From the NCBI GenBank assembly GCA_947585215.1, contig CANPWY010000006.1, positions 1-35,495 of the forward strand: a DNA stretch of 35,495 nucleotides, in the 5' to 3' direction. This DNA comes from an uncultured Clostridia bacterium. Lineage in GTDB: Bacteria; Bacillota; Clostridia; Oscillospirales; JAAYOS01. The notes under the pieces were generated by a model that saw nothing but the letters and a program-made list of their open reading frames with translations, was not told the DNA's origin and did not search any database. This document shows positions 19,027 through 27,799 of the stretch, piece by piece (within the stretch, counting starts at the first letter, position 1; each line of letters starts with the position of its first letter). Position numbers and translations under genes: made by a program.

Positions 19027-20010
19027 CATCGCGGGCAAAGCCCGCGCCCGAATAGCGGGGAAGCCCCGCGAGCAAGTGGGCAAAGCCCACCCCCATCTAG
19101 CGGGGCAGACCCCGCAGGAATCTGCGGGGCGAGCCCCGCGTCCCTAAGTGAGGCAGAGCCTCACGCTGCCTTGCGGGGGCTGCGCCCCCGCGCCCCCATG
19201 TGGGGCTTTGCAGCCCCACACCCCTGCGTTACTTTTTGCTTGTGCAAAAAGTAACCAAAAAGCACACGAAGGGGAGAAAACCTATGGTTTTCTCCCCTTT
19301 GTACCCCTCTTTCCTTTGACCGGAAGGTTTCTGCTACGCGTGGCGTCTGTCCGTAGCTTAGTACAAGCTTCCCCGCTTATACTTTCCACTAGAACCGAAA
19401 GGTCCGTTTTCTTGGGAAAGCTTCTGCATTACGCTTATAGTGTGAGCGTAGGACCGGATTTTTGTATCTACTACGCAGGAACCGTTCGATGTCGTCGAAT
19501 GCAGTGGGAAAGTTTGATATTGTACCCCCAGAAACTCACACGGTTGGATGATAGATTTGTTTGATACAGAGTTTGTCCTGTTATGTGGGTTGCGGTTGTG
19601 TGTCTGTGTTGGGAGAGGAATTTTTAAGGGAGAGGGCTTTGCCCTCTCCCTTAAACGCGCTTTTTGGTTACTTTTTGCGCGAGCAAAAAGTAACGCAGGG
19701 GTGCGGGGCGGCACAGCCCCGCGAAGGTCTCGGAACCGCCAGGTTCCGTATAAAACCTCGAAGTTTTACTTCGTATAGATAAAGAGGTCGCGGGCTCCGC
19801 CCGCTGAGGGGACGCGGGGTCGCCCCCGCGAATGCTCGCGGGGCTTCCCCGCTAGATGGGTGCGGGGCGGCACAGCCCCGCCGGGGGTGTGGGGGCAGAG
19901 CCCCCGCAAGGTGTCGGCAGAGCTCTGCTCTACCTAGGGACGCGGGGTCTCGCCCCGCGAATGCTCGCGGGGCTTCCCCGCTAGATGGTGCGGGGCGCAA
20001 GCCCCGCAAA
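19027..20010. repeat. Palindromic repeat locus 2 (core 19226-19696 with GC-rich hairpin arms)
   Basis: Same architecture as 2461-3500; 19861-19988 matches 3089-3216 without differences by eye (128 bp). Confidence 0.85.
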
Positions 20011-20014
20011 AAGA

Positions 20015-21172
20015 TCAAAAGCTTGCGGGGTAGCGTCCGTCCGCGCTGACGAGCAGGAAGCCGGAAGTTCCGTCCGCCGCCGCGACTGCGACGCGCGCCT
20101 CGCCGGAGGCCTCCGGCGAGGTGTAGGCGCTTGCAAGAGCCGTCACGGTGACGGCGTCCGGTATTGTGACGCCCTCGGGAACGTCGGTGAGATACACCGC
20201 CGCCCCGTCCGGCAGGGCGGGTAGCGCGGTGCCCGCCGCCACGGCCGCCGAGTACGCTTCGTCGTTTCCTTCGTAGGGATACTGCGCGGCTGACGTCTCG
20301 AAGGAGACCGAGCCGCCGGCGGCGGCCGCCGTGTCCATAAGCTCCGAGGCAAAGGAGGCGAGGATGTCGCCGCGCGCTATGCCGTCCACGCTCTCGCCCT
20401 CAAAGTAGGTGAAGCCGGTGAGGCCGGACAAGGGGAAGCAGAAATTCGTCAGCAAAACCTCGTCGAATCCGAGGCCGATGAGCTCCGCCGTCAGATCCTC
20501 GATATACCCGCGCGAAGCGGCGTTGTACGGGTCGAGCCAACCGAGCAGCTCGCCGTCGAGCCAGCGCCGGCCGTCCGCCCACTTCACGGCGTAGGAGGTG
20601 TTGAGGTTTCCGAGATAGCTCTCCTTGAGCGAGGATATCTCCGCCACGAGACGTGCGCCGGCGGCGTGCAGCTCGTCAAGGCGCGAGACGTCAAACGCGG
20701 CCTCTCCGCGCGCGGAGGGAACTGCGCCCGCCTCACCCGCGAGCGGAACGCCGCTCTCGTAATTGAGGCCGCCGCGACGGTTGCCCATCTCGAGGACGAC
20801 GGTGTTTATAAGCCCGTCCTGCGCGAGCTGGACGGCTCCGGCGAACGCGACGTCGTCGCGCGGGTCGAGCCGCACGGCGCGCATGAAGCCGGGACGCGCG
20901 TCCGGCGAGGCCGAGGGCTCCTCGGACGGCTCGAGAGAGGGCGTCTCGACGATGAACGTCGGCTCGACGGTCGGCTCGGACGATCCGCTCCCGGGTGACG
21001 GCTCGCCGCCGGTGACGGGCGAGGGCGACGTGCCGCCGTCCGCGAGGAAGTCGAGCCTGTGCGTCGCCGCGAGGACGAGTATCGCCGCGGCGATGAGTAT
21101 GAGAACTATGACGACACCGGCGAATACGCGGTGTCCCTTGCGTCGACCGCGATACGGTTCGTAGCTGGCCAT
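20015..21172 (-). CDS. Membrane-anchored glycoside hydrolase-like protein (DUF4015-like TIM barrel suspected)
   Basis: N-terminal TM, Ser/Pro/Glu-rich linker, then MRAVRLDPRDDVAFAGAVQLAQDGLINTVVLEM...LVAEISSLKE...WLDPYNAASRGYIEDLTAELIGLGFDEVLLTNFCFP. Confidence 0.6.
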   Translation of the reverse strand: MASYEPYRGRRKGHRVFAGVVIVLILIAAAILVLAATHRLDFLADGGTSPSPVTGGEPSPGSGSSEPTVEPTFIVETPSLEPSEEPSASPDARPGFMRAVRLDPRDDVAFAGAVQLAQDGLINTVVLEMGNRRGGLNYESGVPLAGEAGAVPSARGEAAFDVSRLDELHAAGARLVAEISSLKESYLGNLNTSYAVKWADGRRWLDGELLGWLDPYNAASRGYIEDLTAELIGLGFDEVLLTNFCFPLSGLTGFTYFEGESVDGIARGDILASFASELMDTAAAAGGSVSFETSAAQYPYEGNDEAYSAAVAAGTALPALPDGAAVYLTDVPEGVTIPDAVTVTALASAYTSPEASGEARVAVAAADGTSGFLLVSADGRYPASF

Positions 21173-21207
21173 TGGAGAGTGCCTCCTTTGTGAAATTCTG
21201 CCCGCGC

Positions 21208-21789
21208 TCAGAAGTGCAGGCCGTGAAATCCCGCAAACGCGAGCGCGATAAGCGCGGCGGATACGAGCGCGAGCGGCGCACCCTCAAAGCAGGCGGGCGG
21301 CTCGGCAAAGCGCGTGCGGCGCAGGACCGAGGAGAGTATAACGCTCGCGAGAGCGTAGCCGAGCGCGGCGGAGACCGCGCCCACGGCAAGCTCCGCAAAG
21401 CTCGGGCAGATCTCCGAGAGCGTGAGCGCACAGCCGAGCACCACGACGTTCAGGAGCAGGAAGGGACGGTCCTCACGGAAGCGCGCGCCGAACGAGGGCG
21501 CGGCCTTCTTCAGAACGAGCTCCGGCACGAGCTCGAGTATTCCCGCTATGAGGACATACACCGGCGCGCGCGCCGCCTCAAGTCCGAACGGCGAGAGGAG
21601 GAACCGGTCGACCGGCCATGCGGCCATCGCGGTGAGGACTATCCCCACCGCGGCGCGGAGTGTGAGCCACGCCGTTCTGCGCGGATACTCCGCGTCAAGC
21701 ATGGCGCGCAGTCCGAGCGCGCGGGAAAATACTATGTTCTCCGAGAGTATCAGGCCGAGCGATATCGTAAGCATCTGTGAAAAGCTCAT
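21208..21789 (-). CDS. RnfA-like membrane subunit lacking canonical cysteines
   Basis: 193 aa; alignable to RnfA/RsxA along its length, e.g. ILSENIVFSRALGL, ELVPELVLKKAAPSF, LALVSAALIALAFAGFHGL. Confidence 0.85.
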   Translation of the reverse strand: MSFSQMLTISLGLILSENIVFSRALGLRAMLDAEYPRRTAWLTLRAAVGIVLTAMAAWPVDRFLLSPFGLEAARAPVYVLIAGILELVPELVLKKAAPSFGARFREDRPFLLLNVVVLGCALTLSEICPSFAELAVGAVSAALGYALASVILSSVLRRTRFAEPPACFEGAPLALVSAALIALAFAGFHGLHF

Positions 21790-23318
21790 AGCTCCGCCTC
21801 CTTACTGCCGCGCTTCGAGGCGCGGCGCTTTGTCCTGACGTATCTTGCCGCGCCGGAGAGAAGCCCCAGAAGGAGCAGTCCGCCGGCGGGCGCGGCGAAG
21901 ACAAGAACGGGGGGAAGCCCCTGCACCGAAATGTCGAGCCCGAACAGCGTCCGGGAGGCTATGACCTCACGAATCACGCCGAACAGCGTGAGCGCGGCGG
22001 TAAAGCCCGCGCCGCAGGCGGCGGCGTCGATGAGCGCGGAGACCGGGTGGTGCTCCGCGGCGAAGCTCTCGCGCGAGAGCGTGAGTCCGCAAACCGCGAC
22101 TAGCGGGACGAATATGCCGAGCGCGTCCGCCGTCTCCGGGAGCAGAGCCTCGAGCGCGAGCAGTTCACCGGAGGACACGCACGCCGCGAGCAGGAGCATC
22201 AGCGCCTCGCGAAGACGGCGCGGGAGCCTGTCGCCTATAAGCGACGCGGCAAGGTTTGTCACTATCAGCGCCGCGAGGACGCATATACCTGCGGCGAGCG
22301 CGGTGAGGCCGGTCGACGCCGCCGCGACTGCGGGGAACACGCCGACGAGCCCGAAGAGGAGCGGATTCTCGGTGAGAATGCCGCTCAGCAGGAGCGACGC
22401 CGCCGGAGCCTTCGGCTTCGGCGCGCGCGGCGGCTTTTCGGACGCCTCGGACGGAATGTCCGTCGTTTCGGCGGCGTCTTCCGCCGCATCCTCCGCCTGC
22501 GCGGCAGGGCGGCGGGACTTCTTTTTCGATTTCTTTGCCGGTGTAGAAGATTCTTCCACGGGCGAGGAAACCGCGTCGCGGGACGCACCGGAAGATTCTG
22601 CCTCGGATGAAGCGTCTCCGCTGTCCGGACGATCCGCCTGCGTGGGGCGGCGCTTTTCGCGCCGCTTCGACCGTGCGGCCTTCGGAGCGGCGTCCGCAAC
22701 TTCCGCCGAGACCTCCGCGTCTGCGGACGTCTCAGGCGCGCCGGACGGCGCTTTATCTGCGTTCTCCGACGCGTTCACGTCTGCGGGCAGTTCCTCCGGG
22801 ACGCTTGCGGGTTCCTCCGCCGGAGCATCCTGCGCGGCGGGCACACTGTACTGTTCGGAGTCCTCTGCGGCGGGGACGGACGTCTTTTCGGACGCGGCCG
22901 CCGTATTCCGCGGCTGTGCGGGGCGGCGCTTCTTCCGTTTGCGGGACTTTCCCGAGGACTTTGACGCGTCGGGTGCCGCAACGGCGTTCGGAATGTCAGA
23001 TATGTCGAGGGCGGCGCCCTTCTTCGGCGCGGACGGCTCGTCCGCGCCCTCGGACGACGACTCAAAGGAGACGTCCTCAACGTCGCCGAATTCGTTCTGC
23101 GGGCCGAGCGTGTAGACTGTCCCGGCGGGCGCGCCGCTCTCGGGGAGAAGACCGGAGTCCGCCTCGGAAGGTTCTGCGCGCCTTCTGCCTCTGCGGCCTC
23201 GTCCCCGCGCGGGCGCTTCCTCGGGGACTGGAATGTCTATGCCGTTACCCTCAGTCTCGGGCTGATCCTCCGGGATCTCCGGGACGTCATCTATGCGTTT
23301 ATCGGCCATCGCGCGCAC
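21786..23318 (-). CDS. RnfE-like membrane subunit with a ~310-aa low-complexity N-terminal extension
   Basis: C-terminal ~200 aa: LLLSGILTENPLLFGLVGVFPAV...LGIFVPLVAV...HPVSALIDAAACGAGFTAALTLFGVIREVIASRTLFG. N-terminal part is Ala/Ser/Glu/Lys-rich. Confidence 0.82.
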   Translation of the reverse strand: MRAMADKRIDDVPEIPEDQPETEGNGIDIPVPEEAPARGRGRRGRRRAEPSEADSGLLPESGAPAGTVYTLGPQNEFGDVEDVSFESSSEGADEPSAPKKGAALDISDIPNAVAAPDASKSSGKSRKRKKRRPAQPRNTAAASEKTSVPAAEDSEQYSVPAAQDAPAEEPASVPEELPADVNASENADKAPSGAPETSADAEVSAEVADAAPKAARSKRREKRRPTQADRPDSGDASSEAESSGASRDAVSSPVEESSTPAKKSKKKSRRPAAQAEDAAEDAAETTDIPSEASEKPPRAPKPKAPAASLLLSGILTENPLLFGLVGVFPAVAAASTGLTALAAGICVLAALIVTNLAASLIGDRLPRRLREALMLLLAACVSSGELLALEALLPETADALGIFVPLVAVCGLTLSRESFAAEHHPVSALIDAAACGAGFTAALTLFGVIREVIASRTLFGLDISVQGLPPVLVFAAPAGGLLLLGLLSGAARYVRTKRRASKRGSKEAEL

Positions 23319-24324
23319 CTCCTCTCGGCTGCGGCAGTCTTATGCGGTCCACGAGCCACGCGCAGGAGTTCATTATGAGTATGGCAAAGCAGACCGACTC
23401 GGTCCACCCGCCGAAGTATCTGAGAAAAACCGTGACAAGTCCGCACCCGACGGCGTAGGCCGTCTGCCCGAGCGGTGTCACGGGGCTCGTCGTATAGTCG
23501 GTCGCCATAAAGAACGCCGCAAGGATGAGCGAGCCGCTGAGGAGTTGAGACGTCATCCACTCGAGCGGCCGCGCGCCGCCGAGCGGGAAGAGAAGCGTCA
23601 CTACAGCGACTGTTCCGAGGTACACGAGCGGTATCCGCGCGCTTATGACGCGGCGCAGTATCAGATATAGCCCGCCGAAAAGGAGAAGCAGGGCGCAGGT
23701 CTCGCCGAGCGCACCGGCGTGGCGTCCGAGCAGAAGCTCGAGCACCGAGTCGTCGGGTATGAGGCCGTTCTTCAGAGCTTCGAGCGGGTTTGCCGCCGTC
23801 TCCGCCTCGAACGGGCCGAACAGGGGAAGATGCTCGAACGGCTGAGTCCAGGTCTGCATGACGTCCGGGAAGCAGACGAGCAGGAACGCCTTGCCCGCGA
23901 GAGCGGGGTTGAGGAAGTTCTTGCCTATGCCGCCGTAGAGCTGCTTTACGATGAGTATTGCGAACGCCGCCCCGACGACCGGTATCCAGTAGGGAACGGA
24001 GGCGGGGAGATTGTACGCGAGAAGCACGCCGGTGACGACGGCGGAGAGGTCGCCGACGGAGGCGGGCTTCTTCACGGCACGCCGGAAGAGCCACTCGAAG
24101 GCTATACAGCTCGCGACGCTCGTGAGCGTCAGCGCGAGCGTGCGGAAGCCGTAGAAGAACACCGACACTATGAGCATCGGGGAGAGCGCTATCAGCACGT
24201 CGCTCATGATGCTCCGCGTGGAGACGTCCGCCCGCAGGTGCGGCGCGGGGCTCCTTCGGAGCGAGCCGGAGCCGCGAGCGAGCGGGTTCTGTCTTGCCTT
24301 GGGAATGAGATTTGAGCGGGCCAC
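23299..24324 (-). CDS. RnfD-like membrane subunit
   Basis: KQLYGGIGKNFLNPALAGKAFL, GALGETCALLLLFGGLYLILRRVISARIPLVYLGTV, ATDYTTSPVTPLGQ. GTG start overlaps the rnfC-like stop codon. Confidence 0.85.
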   Translation of the reverse strand: MARSNLIPKARQNPLARGSGSLRRSPAPHLRADVSTRSIMSDVLIALSPMLIVSVFFYGFRTLALTLTSVASCIAFEWLFRRAVKKPASVGDLSAVVTGVLLAYNLPASVPYWIPVVGAAFAILIVKQLYGGIGKNFLNPALAGKAFLLVCFPDVMQTWTQPFEHLPLFGPFEAETAANPLEALKNGLIPDDSVLELLLGRHAGALGETCALLLLFGGLYLILRRVISARIPLVYLGTVAVVTLLFPLGGARPLEWMTSQLLSGSLILAAFFMATDYTTSPVTPLGQTAYAVGCGLVTVFLRYFGGWTESVCFAILIMNSCAWLVDRIRLPQPRGGARDGR

Positions 24325-25643
24325 TACTCGGTCACCTCGCTTTCGGAGTCTGCCTCGGGCGGGACGAGCGTCTTCCTCGCGGAGAGGAGCTTCGCCTTCG
24401 CGAGGCGGGCGTGCTCCGCGAGAGGGAGCTTCGCGGGGCAGACGTAGGAGCAGGAGCCGCATCCCGTACACCGCACGGCGCGGGAGCGGCGGAGCTCGTA
24501 GTTTGCGCCGCGCGTCAGCCACAGCGAAATATAGAGCGGCTCCAGACCCTCGGGGCAGACCGACACACACCGCCCGCAGCGGATGCACGTGCCGCTGTCG
24601 GTGCGGGCGGCGGTGTCCTCCGAGAGGACGAGCACCGCGCGCGCGGACGAGGTCACGGGGTAGTCCGCGCTGTCGAGCGCCGCGCCGGTGAGCGCGCCGC
24701 CGAACAGGAGCATCGCGGGAGTGCGGCTAAGCCCGCCCGCCGCGTCGATAAGAGCGGAGAGCGGGGTGCCTATGCGGACGAGCAGGTTCTTGGGGTTCGC
24801 GACTGCGTCCCCGGATACGGTGACGGCGCGGGTGAGCTGCGGAGCACCGGCGGACGCGGCGCGGTAGAGCTCCGCCGCGGACTCCGGGTCGAGGACTATC
24901 GCGCCCGCGGACTGCGAACCGGCGACGGCTTCGACAAGCCGCCGCTCGTCCCCCTGCGGATACTTCGAGCTGACGACGCGGACGGCCATCGGGTCGCTCC
25001 GCGAGATGCGCTTCGTGAGATGCTCTGCGACGTCGTAGGAGTCGGAGGGTACGGCGAGCACCGTCCGCTTCGGCGAGAGCGCCTTCACAAAGAGACGCAC
25101 CCCTGCAAGCACCTCGTCGGTGCGGTCGAGAAGCGTCCTGCGCCGCGAGGTGACGAACGGGTCGCACTCGGTGCAGTCGATTATAAGCACCTCGCAGGCC
25201 GCCCCGGCAAGCGAACGGAGCCGGTCGTAGACCGGCACGGGCGCGCCGGTGAGCACGAGCCCCGAGGTGTAGCAAAGCTCGGTTATCTCGTCCGGCGTGA
25301 GGGCTTCGAGACTGCCGCGCGGCCGTATAAACGGGTCGGAGGTGTCCAGCCCGTCGTTTTCAAGCTCGACGGCGGGGACGCTCCCGCCGTCGGGGAGCGA
25401 GACCTCCGCTATCGAGCGGACGCGTCCGCTCACCGGGCTGTACACCGGAACCTCGCCCACGCCGAGGCGTGTGCCGATATTTACCGTGTCGCCGGGGTGG
25501 ACGTCCGCCGTCGTCGGCGTCCCTTCGCGGAGAGCGAGGGGAACGGTGATGAGAGAGGGCGGGTCAAGCGCCTCGAGCGCCGCCGAAAGCGTAGAACGCT
25601 TGCGGGGGTCGAGCCGTATCCCGCCGTGAAAAGTGCCTTTCAT
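24324..25643 (-). CDS. RnfC-like subunit
   Basis: N-terminal FHGGIRLDPRK; two ferredoxin motifs CIRCGRCVSVCP and CTGCGSCSYVCP; ECDPFVTSRRRTLLDRTDEVLAGV corresponds to RnfC AECEPYIT...E.I.G. Confidence 0.87.
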   Translation of the reverse strand: MKGTFHGGIRLDPRKRSTLSAALEALDPPSLITVPLALREGTPTTADVHPGDTVNIGTRLGVGEVPVYSPVSGRVRSIAEVSLPDGGSVPAVELENDGLDTSDPFIRPRGSLEALTPDEITELCYTSGLVLTGAPVPVYDRLRSLAGAACEVLIIDCTECDPFVTSRRRTLLDRTDEVLAGVRLFVKALSPKRTVLAVPSDSYDVAEHLTKRISRSDPMAVRVVSSKYPQGDERRLVEAVAGSQSAGAIVLDPESAAELYRAASAGAPQLTRAVTVSGDAVANPKNLLVRIGTPLSALIDAAGGLSRTPAMLLFGGALTGAALDSADYPVTSSARAVLVLSEDTAARTDSGTCIRCGRCVSVCPEGLEPLYISLWLTRGANYELRRSRAVRCTGCGSCSYVCPAKLPLAEHARLAKAKLLSARKTLVPPEADSESEVTE

Positions 25644-25677
25644 GCTGAGTTACCTCTGTAAGATCGTCTTTTTGCCG

Positions 25678-26667
25678 TCAGGAGCGCGCGGAATCGACTG
25701 AGCACCAGCCCTCCGCGCGGGACACTCTGTTTTCGGTGAAGCCCGCCGCCTCGAGCGCCGCGAGGACGTCCGGCAGGCGGGGTTCGATTATCCCGGAGGT
25801 GACGAAGTGCGCCTCCCGAGCGGCTAGGCGCGCGGCGAGCGGCGCGAGCGGGATTATCACGTCCGCGACGATGTTCGCGAGCACCAGGTCGTACGGGGCG
25901 GACGCTTCGAGCGCCGCGCGGAGCCGCGTGTCGTGCAGTACGTCGCCCGCGTCCGCGTGCGCGCGGCTCTCGACGCCGTTGAGCGCGGCGTTCTGCATGG
26001 CTATGCGCGCGGCGGCGGGGTCAATATCGACAAGCTCCGCCTCCCCCGCGCCGAGGAGCAGTGCGCATACCGCGAGTATGCCGCTCCCACAGCCGAGGTC
26101 AAGCACGTGCATCCCACTCTCCGTCAACCGCTCGACCGCCTCGAGTGCGAGGCGCGTCGAGGCGTGGGTGCCGGTGCCGAAGCTCATGCCGGGGTCGTTG
26201 AGAAAGACGATGCGGTCGGTCTCGGGACGCTTCTCCCAGCGGGGGAGTATCAGCAGGCGCGAGCCCACCGGCGTGGGCTTGTAGTACTGCTTCCAGTTGT
26301 TTGCCCAGTCCTCCTCGCGGATGCCGTTCACCGTGACCGCGAGCGTGCCGAGGTCGAGCTCCGGAACGTCGCCCCGGAGCGTCTCGAGCGCCGCGCGCAG
26401 CTCGCGGAGCTTCGCGCGCCCCTCATCGTCGGAGCGGAGATAGACCTTTATCTGCGTGGGTTTCCGCTTCGAGCGGATAAGCTCCTCGTCGACGTAGTCC
26501 CAGCTCGGACGGGTCTCCTCGAGTATTTCGAGAAATTCGTCGTAGTCCTCTATCTGCATCCCCTCGATGTCAAGCGAGATGATGCGGGCGGAGACGGGGT
26601 CGATGCCCGCCGGTGTGGTCTCAACAGAGACCTCGAGCCATTCGTTCTGTGCTGAAAAGTCGGACAT
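25678..26667 (-). CDS. prmA: Ribosomal protein L11 methyltransferase
   Basis: DPGMSFGTGTHASTRLALEAVE, VLDLGCGSGILAVCALLLGA, LVLANIVADVIIPLA motifs. Confidence 0.94.
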   Translation of the reverse strand: MSDFSAQNEWLEVSVETTPAGIDPVSARIISLDIEGMQIEDYDEFLEILEETRPSWDYVDEELIRSKRKPTQIKVYLRSDDEGRAKLRELRAALETLRGDVPELDLGTLAVTVNGIREEDWANNWKQYYKPTPVGSRLLILPRWEKRPETDRIVFLNDPGMSFGTGTHASTRLALEAVERLTESGMHVLDLGCGSGILAVCALLLGAGEAELVDIDPAAARIAMQNAALNGVESRAHADAGDVLHDTRLRAALEASAPYDLVLANIVADVIIPLAPLAARLAAREAHFVTSGIIEPRLPDVLAALEAAGFTENRVSRAEGWCSVDSARS

Positions 26668-26890
26668 ATCGTCAAAACCTCAATAAACAGATGTAGTACC
26701 GTGACGCGGGAATAAATATTTCTCCGCGCGGCGCGGACGCCGCCGGAGAGCGCCGCCGTGCGGCGGCCGTACATATATAATAATCAATTTCGCGGAAAAA
26801 AGCAAGAGGGAGGGAGATTTTAAGAGACAAGCCGCGCATTTTTCACGCCCGCGGAGCATAACCTTTGAACGGAACGGGGAGGTGTGAAAA

Positions 26891-27799
26891 ATGCGGAGAC
26901 TTCTGGTAATGTGGATGCTCGCGCTCACGGCGGCGGCGTTGATACCTCTGCTGCTCGCGGGTGCGGGGGAGAACCGCGCGGAGGCGGCCTTCGGTACAGG
27001 TGAGGTGAGCGCCGCGCCGAACGTGCCTCGGGATGCGGACGACTCCGGCTCGCCGGACGGCGCGGTGCAGTCCGACCCGCCGCCGGGCGCGGTGGAGCTC
27101 AGCGCCGCGGGCGGAGATTCCGCCCGCGAGAGCTTCGGCGCGGAAGGCTCTGCCTCCGCCGTCCCGGAAGCGGACGAGCCGTCCCGCGGGGAGGAGGCGT
27201 TCGCGGAGACCGAGATCGGCTCGGATGTGGCCAAACCGTCGCCCGACACCGGCGGCGTACCGCCGCGCGTGCCGGACGCGGAGACCGTCGTGCGGGTGCT
27301 GGACGGCGATTCGACGCGGCTGATGCCGCTTGCGGACTACCTCGAGGGCGTCGTCGCGGCGGAGATGCCGCCGGGCTTTCCCGAGGCGGCGCTCGAGGCG
27401 CAGGCAGTCGCCGCGCGGAGCCTCGTGTACTACAGGATGGCGCACCCCAAGCACTCCGGCGCGGACGTCTGCACTGACCCCGGCTGCTGCATGGCGTTCG
27501 GGGAGGCGACCGACGTGAGTCGCGCCGCCGTCGCCGAGACCGACGGGGCGATACTCGTCTATGACGGCGAGGCGGCGATGGCGGCCTTCTTCTCGTCCTC
27601 GGACGGCAGGACGCGCTCCGCCGAGGAGGTCTGGGGCGCGGCGGTGCCGTATCTCTCCGGCGTCGCGAGCGGGGAGAACATGAAGCAGAACGGCCACGGC
27701 GTCGGCATGAGCCAGTACGGCGCGCGGGAGATGGCGCTCGGCGGCGCGGACTGGCGGGAGATCCTCGCGTGGTATTACCCCGGCACGGAGGTCACGTGA
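26891..27799 (+). CDS. SpoIID/LytB-domain protein (short form)
   Basis: LADYLEGVVAAEMPPGFPEAALEAQAVAARSLVYYR, HSGADVCTDPGCCMAF, NGHGVGMSQYGAREMA; signal peptide and Ser/Glu/Ala-rich linker. Confidence 0.85.
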   Translation: MRRLLVMWMLALTAAALIPLLLAGAGENRAEAAFGTGEVSAAPNVPRDADDSGSPDGAVQSDPPPGAVELSAAGGDSARESFGAEGSASAVPEADEPSRGEEAFAETEIGSDVAKPSPDTGGVPPRVPDAETVVRVLDGDSTRLMPLADYLEGVVAAEMPPGFPEAALEAQAVAARSLVYYRMAHPKHSGADVCTDPGCCMAFGEATDVSRAAVAETDGAILVYDGEAAMAAFFSSSDGRTRSAEEVWGAAVPYLSGVASGENMKQNGHGVGMSQYGAREMALGGADWREILAWYYPGTEVT

